From Ustilago trichophora (lineage: Eukaryota; Basidiomycota; Ustilaginomycetes; Ustilaginales; Ustilaginaceae), in NCBI GenBank assembly GCA_900323505.1, contig OOIN01000008.1:248001-312000 (forward strand): a stretch of DNA of 64,000 nt, in the 5' to 3' direction. The notes beneath the pieces are model-generated. The model had not been told where the DNA came from, made no database searches, and saw nothing but the letters and a program-made list of their open reading frames with translations. Of this stretch, positions 21,801 through 32,177 are shown in pieces (the first letter of the stretch is position 1; every line of letters starts with the position of its first letter). Position numbers and translations under genes: made by a program.

Positions 21801-23662
21801 ATGAGAACCGCAAACTTCGTGCTGCCGCACGTCTGCGCATCAAGCAGCTCACCGACGCCATCGAGTCGAACCAAGGCACTGTACCCGCCGACGATCTCGG
21901 CGTCCTCGCGGCTCTCGAGATGCCTCAGCTGGACCTGGCTACCGTGCTCAGGAGTCCCAACCTGGGTGCTGTCAGCCCCAACCTCAGCGCCGCCATCCCT
22001 GGTCTTTCGCCCAGCATCGGACACGAAGAGGCTCCACCGCAGATCACCAAGTTGCTCGCCGACATGCGTCAGCAGATCTTCAACCTTGCTGGCAGTCTCG
22101 AGCACGAGCGCAAGCAGCACTTGCATGCTAAGGAAGAAGTTGCCAGGCTCCAGCAGCAGACGACTGACAAGGGCCCCTCAGCTTCCACTGCCGAGCAGAG
22201 CTTTGCCTCGAATGCAGACGACGAGTCCTTTAGCAGCAGCGTGCGTCGATCGAGCGGCGTGTTGGGCAAGAACAAGCGCCATGTCTTCGCCTACGACTCG
22301 AGCATGGGCAGCTTCGGTCAGAGCCAGAGCAGTGCTTCCCTCTCCATGACTACGACGGATGACACGGCGCACACGGACAACGACTCGGACATGTCGGATA
22401 GCTTCTCGACCAAGCTACCCGCTTCGGAGAGCGAACTGATCGGGTTGGGTATGGGTTCTTTGCAGACCTTGGACGAGATTGAAGAGGTCAGTGAGTTGAG
22501 CGAGAGCGTCGATGGGACGCTGAGCGGTGCGTTGGGCGACAAGCACTCGACGGTGGATGCTGGTGCGACCAGTCCCGCATGGATCGATGTTGAGGCGGGT
22601 GGAGTTGAGGTCGAGAGGCCTAGTCTTGACATGAGCGAGTCTAGCTTTGGCGCGACGTATCAAGATGCGGAGAACGCGCCTCCCACTCCGGATCTCTACC
22701 GCTCCAACGAGCCTTCCTCCCGTTTCCCCGCCGCTACCGCCGCTTCTGCTGGAATGGCCGAGCACAGCACGCAATCTTCTTCGTCCAGCTCAGCCGATAG
22801 CCACGCTGCCCCCTCAACACCTCCTCTGCATGCCGCCGCCGCCCCACCTTCCCCCCGTCCCGAATTCCACCGCGAGTGGAGTTTCGAATGGGGCAAGCAT
22901 CGTGCGGCCAAGACACCCTCGGAGCAGCACGCGGTGGAAGACTTTTTCGGCATCCTCTGTACCGATGTCCTCCTTCCACCTCTGAGCAACTCGACGGAAC
23001 CACTTGACCTGCCTCCTATCCACCTCAACAACCCTAGCGGCATCCTGGCCCCCACTGCGCGCATCAACAAGGATGGCAAACCCATCGTTTCCGGTGCCAA
23101 TGCTCGCACCGCAAGTGTGTTTGGTAACCGTCGACCACCCGTCGCCCGCTCCGCCTACTTGAGGGAGAGCTTTGATTCTACCACTCCCTCAGGAGGAGGA
23201 GGAGCTGTAGTGCAGAGGTACGGTCACGAGGCCAACGCTTCCAGCGCTTCGAGCTTGGCCGCCATTGGCTCGCGTGCACTATCGCGGATGAGCCTGCAAG
23301 GTCTCACCGGAGCATTCTCGGGACTGAGCGGGTATCTGACAAATCAAAGTGGAGCAGCAGTAACTGCGGCAAAGATGTGCAACGCTGTTGACGGAGAGAA
23401 TGCCAAATGGACGCATCGCTTCGCCGAAGAGGACGAGGAGCAGGCACCCTTTGATCCCAAATCTTCCAAATTCGACATCGAATCAGCTCCCCCCTCTCTC
23501 AAACACCCGTCTTGGACCTCGACTCCCACCACCAAGACTGCAGCAGGCCAATCGAGACGATACGTCCGCAAATCAGCCGTGCCTCCTCCCAAAGCTACCC
23601 CAGTATGGTTGCTTGACTTCTCACTCATTGGTGGGGGTACAGGGCCCGTTTTTAGCCTTTAA
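18875..23662 (+). CDS. Large Ser-rich coiled-coil protein of unknown function
   Basis: An intronless frame of 1595 residues starts at ATG 18875 (context CAACATGT); a second ATG lies 27 bases on. Near the N terminus the basic helix ILSAKKKLKSYRAKQALL resembles in style the basic N-terminal segments of golgin-type coiled-coil proteins, which is only a loose likeness. A long Ser-rich region with many RRxS sites follows. A heptad-like coiled coil spans about residues 850-1000 (KKQVEMLERELANETERSA, then LEQTKEQLEDLSAEREVL), with a shorter helix at about 1065-1095. The C-terminal third is again low-complexity with acidic patches. No enzyme motif, membrane segment or signal peptide was seen. A structural or trafficking adaptor is a reasonable guess only. 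Confidence 0.82.
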   Translation: MSASSSTSAMASEPSRDRGEQILSAKKKLKSYRAKQALLTQKRSSTSSSHSRSGSGVRSSDAPPVAAVVEALSNEIVSQASTSAVSAANPSSSHARSASRSGHARGHSRAGSISITPSALWSQAQAIASSPAPAATSVLGRPASIVAPSPGHVRSHSRSHSRNFSRSRPVSISMLGAKKQEPVVLAIEHRAEQDTVDGTTNPQRRSQQFLDSSALFGGAATPSLRPASTASAKRTSFVIPVSPGLFDRPASQGPATAATSAPSTSTTRHSRRLSRHARTPSVSTKRESMEIMGGLGAGLGLDITNAPSPLQSMGSSRRRSSRMSNLPSASLLFGSSTEPSSTAANSNNSRASGQQWDWRKAIADAAEQAEEDSEGRLTALEKLEGRTSSSTTTATRSTPAERPSSMVAASRASKRLSSHTRTESIQIPNLDEIHQNEINERRASWNSQALETPASAPASSTTNRRESWGRNLVLPSTSSLLSAGFSSPALPSTYLSSPGRPVSMIERAESPQPEGLGTLMEEEEEDDVTSPSRERPSLDMPADGRTSVEQELRKQRREVEDETVKRNRRASLAPKPLKLKSRPPSLYLTPSQRSGLVSSPSMPNFTTSPLLAPSTIADEVTPKASKAELPETEAEGSQVDEQETTSNAMPSRSTTCPDLSAVAPISEESESQDANDAASPVDTELSAEDVANQEQRQLEELQQQILRAHRNSVIAPAAAPSSADSSSASSGSTPSRQGMRTLRLGSQANLASIMESGSPSNSASGSVSGSTTTSTPAQRRRSLIMGSFSAAPINGSSSRDNDFVASFSSAAATSRAARRSSIIYKPSTASVPENPSSHSASDSIASLGGVPLAVHDELKAEANRDAALLESTKKQVEMLERELANETERSAREKAELEQWNLDKEEHLFDRAQRAETAARQAEDAVVAMRAELEQTKEQLEDLSAEREVLQDDIEGWRSRCQDLEKTLRTEKAKSDENRKLRAAARLRIKQLTDAIESNQGTVPADDLGVLAALEMPQLDLATVLRSPNLGAVSPNLSAAIPGLSPSIGHEEAPPQITKLLADMRQQIFNLAGSLEHERKQHLHAKEEVARLQQQTTDKGPSASTAEQSFASNADDESFSSSVRRSSGVLGKNKRHVFAYDSSMGSFGQSQSSASLSMTTTDDTAHTDNDSDMSDSFSTKLPASESELIGLGMGSLQTLDEIEEVSELSESVDGTLSGALGDKHSTVDAGATSPAWIDVEAGGVEVERPSLDMSESSFGATYQDAENAPPTPDLYRSNEPSSRFPAATAASAGMAEHSTQSSSSSSADSHAAPSTPPLHAAAAPPSPRPEFHREWSFEWGKHRAAKTPSEQHAVEDFFGILCTDVLLPPLSNSTEPLDLPPIHLNNPSGILAPTARINKDGKPIVSGANARTASVFGNRRPPVARSAYLRESFDSTTPSGGGGAVVQRYGHEANASSASSLAAIGSRALSRMSLQGLTGAFSGLSGYLTNQSGAAVTAAKMCNAVDGENAKWTHRFAEEDEEQAPFDPKSSKFDIESAPPSLKHPSWTSTPTTKTAAGQSRRYVRKSAVPPPKATPVWLLDFSLIGGGTGPVFSL

Positions 23663-24180
23663 GTCTTCCTTGGCACCGATTTTTTCATATACTTTGTGTT
23701 TCCTCGCCAATACTGTATGGTGAGGGCTTTTTTTCATTGTTATGGTATTCTTTTGTTCGTTGAATTGCATGGTTGTTGACTCTCGTTCTGATCCTGACTG
23801 TGTGGTGTGTGGCTCAATTGGGGCTTGGCCCGATCTGGTTCTTCCTTTCGATGGTGTTGTTTGGCCTATTCTCTGAACTCGCTCCTCAGGCTTTGGCTGA
23901 AGAAATTAAATCTTTAATAAAATATTTAAAACTCAAAACATCTTTATTTTTGGCAACGCGCGTTGGCTGGCAAAGGCCAAAGGCACGGGCCGGTCGGAAC
24001 CCTCGGCCTCGTTCGTGATTGTTGGGTTGAAGTGGAGGTTTACGCTGTCTGAAAGCGGGGAACACAAACATGTATGTATGGCTCACACTGATCCTTCTTC
24101 CCTACTAACCATCACATCCGTTTATCAGACTCCGTCCACCTAGCACTAGATATCAACTCCTTCTCACCGATACCTTCAAC
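23663..24180. other. Intergenic spacer
   Basis: The spacer lies between the coiled-coil gene and the FUN14 gene. It has an AT-rich patch at 23900-23950 and a pyrimidine-rich stretch just before 24181. No gene or structured element was seen. Confidence 0.6.
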
Positions 24181-25036
24181 ATGAGCGCATTTCCAATGAT
24201 GCGTGCTGTACCGCAAGCCTGCCGGGTAAGTCCAGAAATGTTCCAGGAGTTGATCCTATTTGATCGCTGGTGACCCTGTGCTGACGCTTGCTTTGCTGTC
24301 CTGTGACCTTGCTCGCCTGCAACTTTGCTCATATCTATGGCTCAAACAGGCCGCATCTATGGCCGAGGCAAGAATCGGGCTCAACATGCGTATGCCTCAA
24401 CAGGTCCGCACGTACTATGGCAAACGCATTGACCCACGCACGCGCTTCGAGGCTGCAAGCCGTACCACTCGTCCTCGTATTGTAGCGGCTTCTGCATCCA
24501 CTTCTGGCTCAACCGTACGCATGGGCTTGATGCTAGGTGGTGGTTCTTTGATCGCAGCTGCCGGCTTGAGCGCCTTTGGCTCGCAGAGCGTCCAATGCGA
24601 GTCTGCACGTCCCTACGCAGCTCCCTCGGCCCCCGTCTCCGTCTCGACCAAGGACGACACCACCACCGTCTCCACCGAGCCCCAAAGCATCATCAACGTA
24701 TACCAACTCACGTTTGGCACCATCTGCGGTATCTGCGCCGGCGTCTTTCTCAAGAAAGGTCTCAAGTTCATCGCCTTCCTCCTCGGCGGCTGCTACATCC
24801 TGCTGCAGTACCTCAACAGCCAGAAGCTGGTCTCGGTCAACTGGCCCGCTATCAACGCGCGCTACGACGGCCTCGTAGGCAGTGCAGCTGGCCCAGAGAC
24901 AACGCCCAACGCTCGTGGATTTTCCGGAAGCACCCTCCAGCGTATCTGGAACAGGACCACCAACTTCCTCGTCGCCGACTTCCAGCCTCGTGCCACTTTC
25001 ATGGCCGGCCTTTTGCTCGGTCTGCGTCTCGGATGA
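24181..25036 (+). CDS. FUN14-family mitochondrial membrane protein
   Basis: Two exons, 24181-24225 and 24350-25036, give 243 residues; the 124-base intron has GTAAGT and ACAG ends. The N terminus (MSAFPMMRAVPQACR, then many Arg, Ser and Ala and no acidic residues early) looks like a mitochondrial targeting segment. A hydrophobic stretch follows at about residues 85-105. The FUN14 domain lies at about 130-190, with VYQLTFGTICGICAGVFLKK and FIAFLLGGCYILLQYL separated by a short basic turn, and the chain ends in the family-typical hydrophobic AGLLLGLRLG tail. Animal FUNDC1 sits in the outer mitochondrial membrane and acts in mitophagy and lipid handling; the fungal role is less clear. I see no obvious LC3-binding motif near the N terminus, so a mitophagy role should not be assumed. 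Confidence 0.88.
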
Positions 25037-25501
25037 TCGCAGCGTTGGAATGTTTTCCAAAGGTGCAACAAGACCGCCCGCAATCGATGGTCTGGCTTAC
25101 ATGCTCAAACCTCATGTTCGATCCTCAGTTCCATGCAATGAAACTTATTTCTGAACCAGCGAAAGAACAACTCGGCCTATGAGTGTGAATCAGAGCGGCA
25201 GAGAGATGGCTTCGAGGAGCTGTAAGTATTGAAGAGCAGAGCGAGGCAATGCAATGAAAACTGGTTTGTGCGTGCGGATGTGAAGCGGCGAGTAAAGCCG
25301 GAGATATGTGCCTTTGATTTTTTGGGCAGAACAAAAGAGGAAAGAATGCGGGTGAAAAAAATGAAATAAAAAAAAAGAAAGCGGGCGCTCCGCATTTCTT
25401 CTCAAACGTGTGATTCGACAACCGAAAGCGAGGGACGACATCCTTCGTCTTGCATTCCTCTCCACCATCTGCATCTCTATCAACATTGGAGACCCACGAG
25501 A
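25037..25501. other. Intergenic spacer with A-rich tract
   Basis: This 465-base spacer lies between the FUN14 and dihydroorotase genes, with A-rich sequence at 25357-25380. No gene was seen. Confidence 0.6.
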
Positions 25502-26767
25502 ATGTCGGCACAAGAGATCATCGTACCGGCTCCGGCCGACTTCCACGTCCACCTGCGACAGGGCAAGATGTCGGAGCTCGTCACCCCACACGTGGCCCAA
25601 GGTGGAGTCTCGCTCGCCTACGTGATGCCCAACCTGGTGCCTCCCATCACATCCGCCCAGCAGGCAACTGAATACCTCGAGTCGCTCAAAGCTCTTGCTC
25701 CCCAGACCAAGTTCGTAGGTACTCTGTACCTTTCGCCCGCCTTGACACCCGCCGAGATCGCAAAGGCTGCACAGAACGGCGTTCGTGGCGTCAAGAGCTA
25801 TCCTCGCGGCGTCACCACCAACTCGGATAGCGGTATCGAGGACTACGAGACCTACTACCCCATCTTTGAGGAGATGCAGAAGCACAACATGATCCTCAAC
25901 CTGCACGGCGAGGTGCCCTCGAACGCCGATGCCGGCATCTGTGTTCTCAACGCCGAGGAAAAGTTCTTGACGCATCTGTTCAAGATTCACCGCCAATTCC
26001 CCAAGCTCAAGATTGTGCTCGAGCACGCCACCACCAGAAAGGCTGTCGAGGCCGTCAAGCAGTGTGGTGACACTGTTGGCTGCACCATCACACCACACCA
26101 CCTCGAGTTGATTGTGGATGATTGGGCTGGAAAGCCGCTCAACTTCTGCAAGCCCGTTGCCAAGTATCCTGACGACCGACAGGCATTGCGCGACGTCATT
26201 CGTGAAGGTAGGTGAAAAGCGCAAGCCACAGCTTGTCTGAGTATTGTAATGACCCTTTATCTTCCTTTGCTCTTACGTCTCCTTTTGACAGGCCACCCAC
26301 GATTCTTCCTTGGCTCAGACTCGGCACCACACCCTCTGGCGAGCAAGTACCCTTCTGCAGTCACACACGGTGCTCCTGGTACCAAGGCGTCGGCGAACGG
26401 CGGCGATGACCTCGAACCCACCGGTGTCGTCTCGTGCGGATGCGCAGCCGGTGTCTACACATCGTCGATCCTTGTTCCGCTCTGCGCAACTCTGTTGGAA
26501 GGCTTTGGTGCATTGGACAAGCTGGCCAACTACGTCAGTTTGAACGGCAGAAAGTTCTACGGCTACGACTCGGACGAGGAATTGTCGCAGGGTAGCATCA
26601 AGCTTCGCAAGGTGGAGAGCGGATCGTCTAGCTCGTCGGCAGCAACCGTGCCTGCAGTGTACGTGCATCCCGAATTCCGAGAGGTGTCCGACTCGGAGGC
26701 CGGCAAGGTGCAAGTGGTGCCCTTCTGGGCGGGAAAGAGACTTGGATGGGAAATAGTGCGATGCTGA
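25502..26767 (+). CDS. URA4: Dihydroorotase
   Basis: Exons 25502-26207 and 26292-26767 encode 393 residues; the 84-base intron has GTAGGT and ACAG ends and interrupts a Gly codon in REGHPRFF. The enzyme cyclises carbamoyl aspartate to dihydroorotate, the third step of pyrimidine synthesis. All metal and catalytic motifs of the single-domain bacterial/fungal type are visible: FHVHLRQG (His15, His17, Arg19), the carbamylated Lys98 in RGVKSYPRG, His135 in LNLHGE, His175 in LEHATT, and Asp245 in LGSDSAPH. A Ser-rich insert near residue 350 (ESGSSSSSAATV) is extra to the core fold. Start at the first ATG in a typical context. Confidence 0.96.
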
Positions 26768-27798
26768 GCCAGAGGTTGTCGGCGGAGAGCGATCCGATGC
26801 CAAAAAAAAAAAACAAAAAACGATCGGACATGGGCATTCTTGTTGACATGGTGCCTGTATCTTTGATTGCACAAACAGTAGCAACTCTGGTTGAACCCAA
26901 CAAAGGAGCAAATCACGTCAGCGCGGCTGTACCTGCAGATGGGTGGGGCATCCTGAGACGAGTTGTGACAAAGCCTGAACTGCAAGCGTAAGATTGAATT
27001 TGAGTGAAAGTAACAAGGTTCGGAGACAAAGCTTGGGTCGCTCAAAGGCAGGGAGGGAGGGGAGACGGCTATGGTTGGGTCCCGAGGGTCGGTTAGGCTG
27101 ATGCCGAGTTGAAAAAAGGGCTCGCCAAGATACGCAAGGTTGGACTTCATACCGGATGTATCAAGTCGGAAGAGCGAGCTCCAGGCTTTGTTGAAGGATG
27201 TCGTCTGGGTTTCGGCGAATTACGAGGAATGGCGAGGGTGGCAAAAGGGAATGTGTGGGGCCGCGTCAAACAATGAGACAAGAGGCACTGTGCGCAGATT
27301 CTGTAGACAAGCGCAAAGTTTGCAGCTCGAACCGTCGGAGGGGTCCACAAGGGATGATCTGAGCGACTTCATTTGGGTTGGTGTGAGAAATGGCGGAAAG
27401 GTCAGCTGGTCGAGGAGCTACTCGGTCCAAAGTGACCTTGGTTGATTCTGGAGCGTGGAAACGAAAGACGTTCTATCATTGATACAGTATACGGCTGATG
27501 GGGAAACATGGCAACAACGTGCTGATTTTCAGTCATGAGTGGCTTAGATGTGTCTCCACGTGCTGAGCATACATGTCACCAACACGAGCAGACCAAACCA
27601 ACGGGCAATACATCTCTCTTCCTTGGTGGACTTTGCCAGGCGCAGCTGTCAGAGTTGACACAGTGCCCAACACTTCCGACGGCATGCAGCCGCCTGTGCG
27701 TCTGGCAAAGTCGATGTTGCCGACTACGGAATGCTTCCGAAACAGTTTTGTGCTCTGGACGCACTCTTGACGCCAAATGCCAAGATACAAAAGATGGT

Positions 27799-27818
27799 AA
27801 AAAAAAAAAAAAAAAAAA
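27799..27818. repeat. A20 homopolymer followed by AAAAG repeats
   Basis: A run of twenty A, then A7 and several AAAAG units to about 27842. Taken alone it might be a retroposed tail, but no gene-like body or target-site duplication was found next to it. Confidence 0.8.
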
Positions 27819-28089
27819 GAAAAAAAAGAAAAGAAAAGAAAAGCTTGAGTCTGTTGCACCGAGCCCCACCGAGATTGAGCGTCTCGCTGCAGGATGCGGG
27901 AACTCCGTGGTCAGGTCATAGAACAATGTGCTGAGTCGGTAGCTGCCGAAGAATTCCCACCGAAGAAAAGAGAGAATAATTGACCGTAACGTGACGTCGA
28001 AGCTCTCTGCTCAAAAAAAGATATGACTTGAGGGCAAGATGATCAAGAGATGGCGATCAAGTCTGAGAGATGCAACTCACGGTCTTCGT

Positions 28090-28735
28090 TGCCGGGCGCG
28101 TGCCGTGCTTGTTCATGTGCATAGCCGCTGTTCAATGAGGCCGGTTGCGGTTCGGCTTCAAGCCATTTCGTGCGTGTTGGACCTGCCAAGCGCGGTCTTG
28201 GGTCGTATGCCAAGCCATACCGGAGAGCACCTGCTGTGGGGGTCCGTATGAAACAGTGGGGGATTGAAAAGGAATTGACCGAGGTAGGTAATTCACCGAT
28301 CAACTCTGCATCATGCTTTTCTCTCGCAGTGGGATCAACTCACATCCAAACTCACTTCCGACCTGAACACCGGTCTGGTATGCTTTAGATGCCAAGGTCG
28401 CTGCCGCCAAAGCTAGGTGTAGCTGCATCGCAAACGCATCTGACACAAACGTGCTTGGGCTGAGGCTTGTTCTTTGTGTGTGTGTGTGTATGAGAGCTAA
28501 CTTATCTCCGATTCAGGCGTTGCACCTTGAACAATCGTGTGTCACACCAAGCATACAAGACCGACGAGGTCAATGTCAAGTACCCCTTCATTCTCGACCA
28601 ACAATCGATGGATCTACGCAGTCGCCCGGTTGAACTTGACAAAGTTTGTTCAAATAACCGTGTCAAAATAGCCATGTATTTCGAGCCTAAGCTTGTTGAC
28701 AGGTGTGACAGAAATCAAGGCTTGGATTAGTCGCC
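28090..28735 (+). other. Possible small multi-exon gene or decayed gene
   Basis: Several signals of a spliced gene lie in order on the plus strand. An open stretch ends in ...QWGIEKELTE and is followed at 28283 by GTAGGT. An acceptor CTCTCGCAG follows about 45 bases later and leads into DQLTSKLTSDLNTGL. Further on, a textbook branch site CTAAC (28498-28502) stands before an acceptor ending at 28518, followed by an open frame to 28730 (LNNRVSHQAYKTDEVNVKYP early in it). The pieces do not join into one clean frame in my hands, and the minus strand also carries an 86-residue frame over 28043-28303. No homologue is recognised. It could be a real small gene, a pseudogene or chance. Confidence 0.25.
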
Positions 28736-30068
28736 CAGGGCTGTGACCATGCAGTAAAAATGATGCTCACCACGTTTTTTGTTTTTTTGCAAGGTGTCAA
28801 GTTTGACAGGACGTCGAGTGTTCGGTGGCTGCATCTTGCAAAAGTTTGATGCCGCGGTCCCTATCGGGCTATTGGCCGGAGACCTAGTCAGCTCAGCTTG
28901 GCGCTCCCCTCATCTCAGCTCGCTTTGGTCTGCCGACTGTGAAGTCACCAACATTAGCTAAGTCGAATCGTGGAGCATTGTCACGGGCACTTGGTTACGG
29001 CAAACGAAGAGGGAGAAAAAAAATAATAACAAAAAAGAGAGTTTAGAACCTTGAGCTTCATTAAAGTGCTGCAAGGCAAGTCTGCAGTGACCGCCATCAG
29101 TGTCTCCAAGCACAGTCCCACCCAAGCAAGGAACACTGCTGCTGTTACTGCACTTGCTGTGATGTGCAAACGCAGAAGGAAAAGAAAAAATCAATCATCA
29201 AATAAAATGAGCGGGTCGGTAGAGTAGACCCTAACGATTCTCACGGCTGGAATTGAATAAAAAGCGGATACCACCGTCGTCGTCGCCGTCGCCGTTGTCG
29301 TTGCGCTTGCACATGTCACCGGTCAGATAAAATTTAGTGCTTAGTCCGGACGTCGCCATGCCAGGTGGCTCGTTCAGCCATGCGCAGTCTTGAGTTCAAC
29401 TCACTTTGCCGCCCACAATGAGAGCCTCCTAGAGCGTGGGAATTCTGTTGCAGCAGATTCACCGAGCTTAGACTTGCAGCTCCCAGCTCCAGCACCAGCT
29501 CCAGCACCAGCTTGGTCTACACAGAGATTTCCGGCGGTCTCTCATCTTTGGCGCTTAAGGCACGTTTCCCGCTGCCGTGTTATCAGTGAACAGCACCCAC
29601 CCAGTCGCATTGACACCTGTCGTTACACGTCGAGCGCATTTTTTCGACGATCCCTCTGCATTTGTGGCTCCCCCCTCTCCCCCTTCCTGGTCGGTCATTA
29701 CGATATTGCTCAAGTCTTGGCTTTTTGCATTTAGTCTTGTCAACCAAGAGTGAAGGATTGATTTTTTTTTTTTGGCGGGACAAACAGAAGACATTGTAAC
29801 CACTTGAGGTGCAGCTTAAGCCTCTTAGCCAAGCACATCTACTCGAGTGACCGATTGCTTTGGCTCTGGAATTTTTCTGGGGAACTGGGGAAGCGCGCTG
29901 CAGAGGCTTGCCTCCGTTTATGAGCTGAAAAAACGCCATGTTGTGTCTCTCTCTGTCCTTTCCGGTGTCTAACGGACACAAAGACAGGAGCTCAGCCGCA
30001 TGGCGTAACCATTGCACTGAGCATGCACCGCACTCTGTGACACATTTCGGCTAGTCACACTTTCTTTG

Positions 30069-30094
30069 CTCAGCTCAGCTCAGCTCAGCTCAGC
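30069..30094. repeat. CTCAG pentanucleotide repeat
   Basis: Five tandem CTCAG units about 300 bases upstream of the forkhead gene start. Simple repeat. Confidence 0.85.
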
Positions 30095-30389
30095 AGCACA
30101 CAGCAGCTCAGCGGAAATGTCACGAGCGGATACGCGGACACTCAAGATAGTCTCTTTTAACTTATAAGCACACCCGGTTCATGTTTGCTTTTGCCCTCCT
30201 CGCTGCATTCCCCTCCACTCCCACTCCGTTCCTGACTGCCAATACCTTCCCAACATCACATTCCTTGGCTACGCCTGCGCCCTGACTGTTGATGCGATAC
30301 CAAGTTACGACTATCCTGTTCGTTCTGAGTCCCAACGCTTCACCTACAAAGAGGAGACAAGCACCTTTACGCTACCCTCTAACTCCACC

Positions 30390-31823
30390 ATGTACTTGTC
30401 TCAACCGCGCGATCTGATCTCTTCCATGTCAGCAGGATGCTCTCGAGGTACTACTCTCTTGGCTCATCGAGACAATCTTGCCATGCTACCGACTGCCAAA
30501 GCTGATCCGAGCTCCCTGCAACGAAAGACAATCAAGGTCTCTGCAGCCGATCGTTCTCTATCGACTGATCGCGACTACGCTCGAATGCACGACGCTTCTC
30601 CGTCAACATCATTACCCAGTTTCAAGCAACCTGATCCAAGCCACCGCATTTCTCTTGATTACACCAGCAAGACTGATTCGCTTTCTGTAGTTGTGTCAAG
30701 CTCCGAGAGTCGCTCCATGTCGCGATGGTTCCGATCGCAGCATTTTCAAAATGTCTGGCAGAGTCTCGATCCCGGCAATTCCGAAACGCGGCCACCTCAT
30801 CCCTACACCGAACTCATTAAACTCTGCATTCTCAAGCAACGCGAGGGCAAGCTCACACTCAATCAGCTCTATCACGACCTCGAAGAAAAATTCCCCTTCT
30901 TCGCTGCATCTGCAAAAGGCAAAGGTTGGAAGGTAAGCAAATCATCATCACCATCAACCATCCAAGACACAAAAGAAATCGTCTTGCTCAGATTGATAAT
31001 TTCAAAATTTCTACAACCACAGAACACGCTTCGACACAACCTCTCCACTCAGCCGTATTTCATCAAGCTGGATCGCGAGCACGGTCAGCTGGGCAAAGGC
31101 CACTACTGGGCCTACTGCCCGGATCTCGAGAAACCCACTTCGCTCGCTCAGAGCTCTGTCGTGCAGCTCTCGAATCTCTGGTCGTCCTCTGTCAGCGCTG
31201 TATCGGTCCCGCCTCGAGAAGACTCGGCACGCAACTTTTGCAGCGCAACCGAGTTTCAGCATGTACCATCGCCAGAGACTTTGAGGGCCAGCACCTCATC
31301 TACAGCCTTGCCAAGGTTTGATCAATACGATCTGCGTCAGGGAAATATGCGACCATTGCCCCGCCTTTATCGCAATCCCACGCATCAAGTGACCCAAGAT
31401 GAAGCACCGCAAGTTGTCGGCTCTCTCGTCCCAATGCGTCGCCTCTCGAGCCCCGTTCGCAACTTTCGACCTCTCCCCCACCACAATGATCCATCCTTGT
31501 CCCACTCTCACCCGCAACGACTCCGCTCAGCCACAATCTCCACCATCTCGCGACCCTCGATGGAGAGCTCTCTCTCCCCATCTCTCAACAGCGACCGACG
31601 CAGATCCTCTTCCTTTTGGCCAGCAGCTAGCTCGTCCTCACCAATGTCGTCATTGTCGGACGCCGATGACCTCATCTCCCAGCGACCAGCTCTGCCGGAT
31701 CTGCCCCGCACCAATTTCCCTCCATCACGCAAAAGTCTGGGAGATTACTATCTCTCTAACCCCATCTTGAGGCGCAAATCTTCACCCATGGCTGTACCGC
31801 GTCCTCGTGCGTCGCCCTATTAG
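30390..31823 (+). CDS. Forkhead-family transcription factor
   Basis: The best model is two exons, 30390-30932 and 31023-31823, giving 447 residues. The 90-base intron (GTAAGC ... CACAG) contains no stop and is a multiple of three, so the unspliced frame also stays open at 477 residues. Removing it joins GKGWK to NTLRHNLS and rebuilds a forkhead domain at about residues 131-220: PHPYTELIKLCI, LTLNQLYHDLEEKFPFF, then the recognition helix NTLRHNLSTQPYFIKL and GKGHYWAYCPD. Retaining the intron would put 30 residues into the DNA-recognition helix. The rest is Ser/Pro/Arg-rich and probably disordered. Forkhead proteins bind DNA in the nucleus; targets cannot be read from the sequence. Smuts have several forkhead factors, including the virulence regulator Fox1, and I cannot tell which this is. 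Confidence 0.9.
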   Translation: MYLSQPRDLISSMSAGCSRGTTLLAHRDNLAMLPTAKADPSSLQRKTIKVSAADRSLSTDRDYARMHDASPSTSLPSFKQPDPSHRISLDYTSKTDSLSVVVSSSESRSMSRWFRSQHFQNVWQSLDPGNSETRPPHPYTELIKLCILKQREGKLTLNQLYHDLEEKFPFFAASAKGKGWKVSKSSSPSTIQDTKEIVLLRLIISKFLQPQNTLRHNLSTQPYFIKLDREHGQLGKGHYWAYCPDLEKPTSLAQSSVVQLSNLWSSSVSAVSVPPREDSARNFCSATEFQHVPSPETLRASTSSTALPRFDQYDLRQGNMRPLPRLYRNPTHQVTQDEAPQVVGSLVPMRRLSSPVRNFRPLPHHNDPSLSHSHPQRLRSATISTISRPSMESSLSPSLNSDRRRSSSFWPAASSSSPMSSLSDADDLISQRPALPDLPRTNFPPSRKSLGDYYLSNPILRRKSSPMAVPRPRASPY

Positions 31824-32177
31824 CGACAAACAGCTGCTAAAGCCTTTCGCTCATGCAGAGCCCTCTTTTGTTCCTCACCCTAAATGAAAGGGCAACCGGT
31901 CTCTCAACGGACACATTCTCTCTTATCCCCGGTCTCCCCCTTTTATCCCTCCCAGCTTTCTGTCGTATTTTCGCATCATCAATTCATACCCCTCAGTCCT
32001 GTAGTAACCATATGTACGACTCTATGCCGCACCGAACAATCCATTTTCTTTTTCCTCCCCGTTCCCTCAAACAAGGGACAGCAAAGAGGATCGGCAGGTC
32101 GCAAATAGCGGCAATTGCATGTGAAGTGATATCGGCTGTGGTGATCGAGTACATGTCTACAACTTCTGTGTCGCCCT
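31824..32177. other. Convergent 3' spacer
   Basis: This 354-base spacer lies between the tail-to-tail forkhead and PRELI-like genes and is pyrimidine-rich. It probably holds only 3' untranslated sequence. Confidence 0.6.

Larger units (their letters stand above)
26768..30389. other. Long gene-poor region
   Basis: In 3.6 kb no protein family was recognised. Contents seen: an A20 run at 27799-27818 followed by AAAAG repeats, a CTCAG pentamer repeat at 30069-30094, GTC-rich codon-like repeats near 29275-29305, and a CAGCTC-type short repeat near 29485-29510. A segment around 28090-28735 has splice-like signals and short open frames (separate entry). The stretch just before 30390 is pyrimidine-rich, fitting the forkhead gene leader. 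Confidence 0.5.

Noticed and set aside
27799..27842. A-rich tract as the tail of a processed pseudogene or LINE
   Set aside because: No gene-like body, no reverse-transcriptase remnants and no flanking duplication were seen; a simple repeat is enough.
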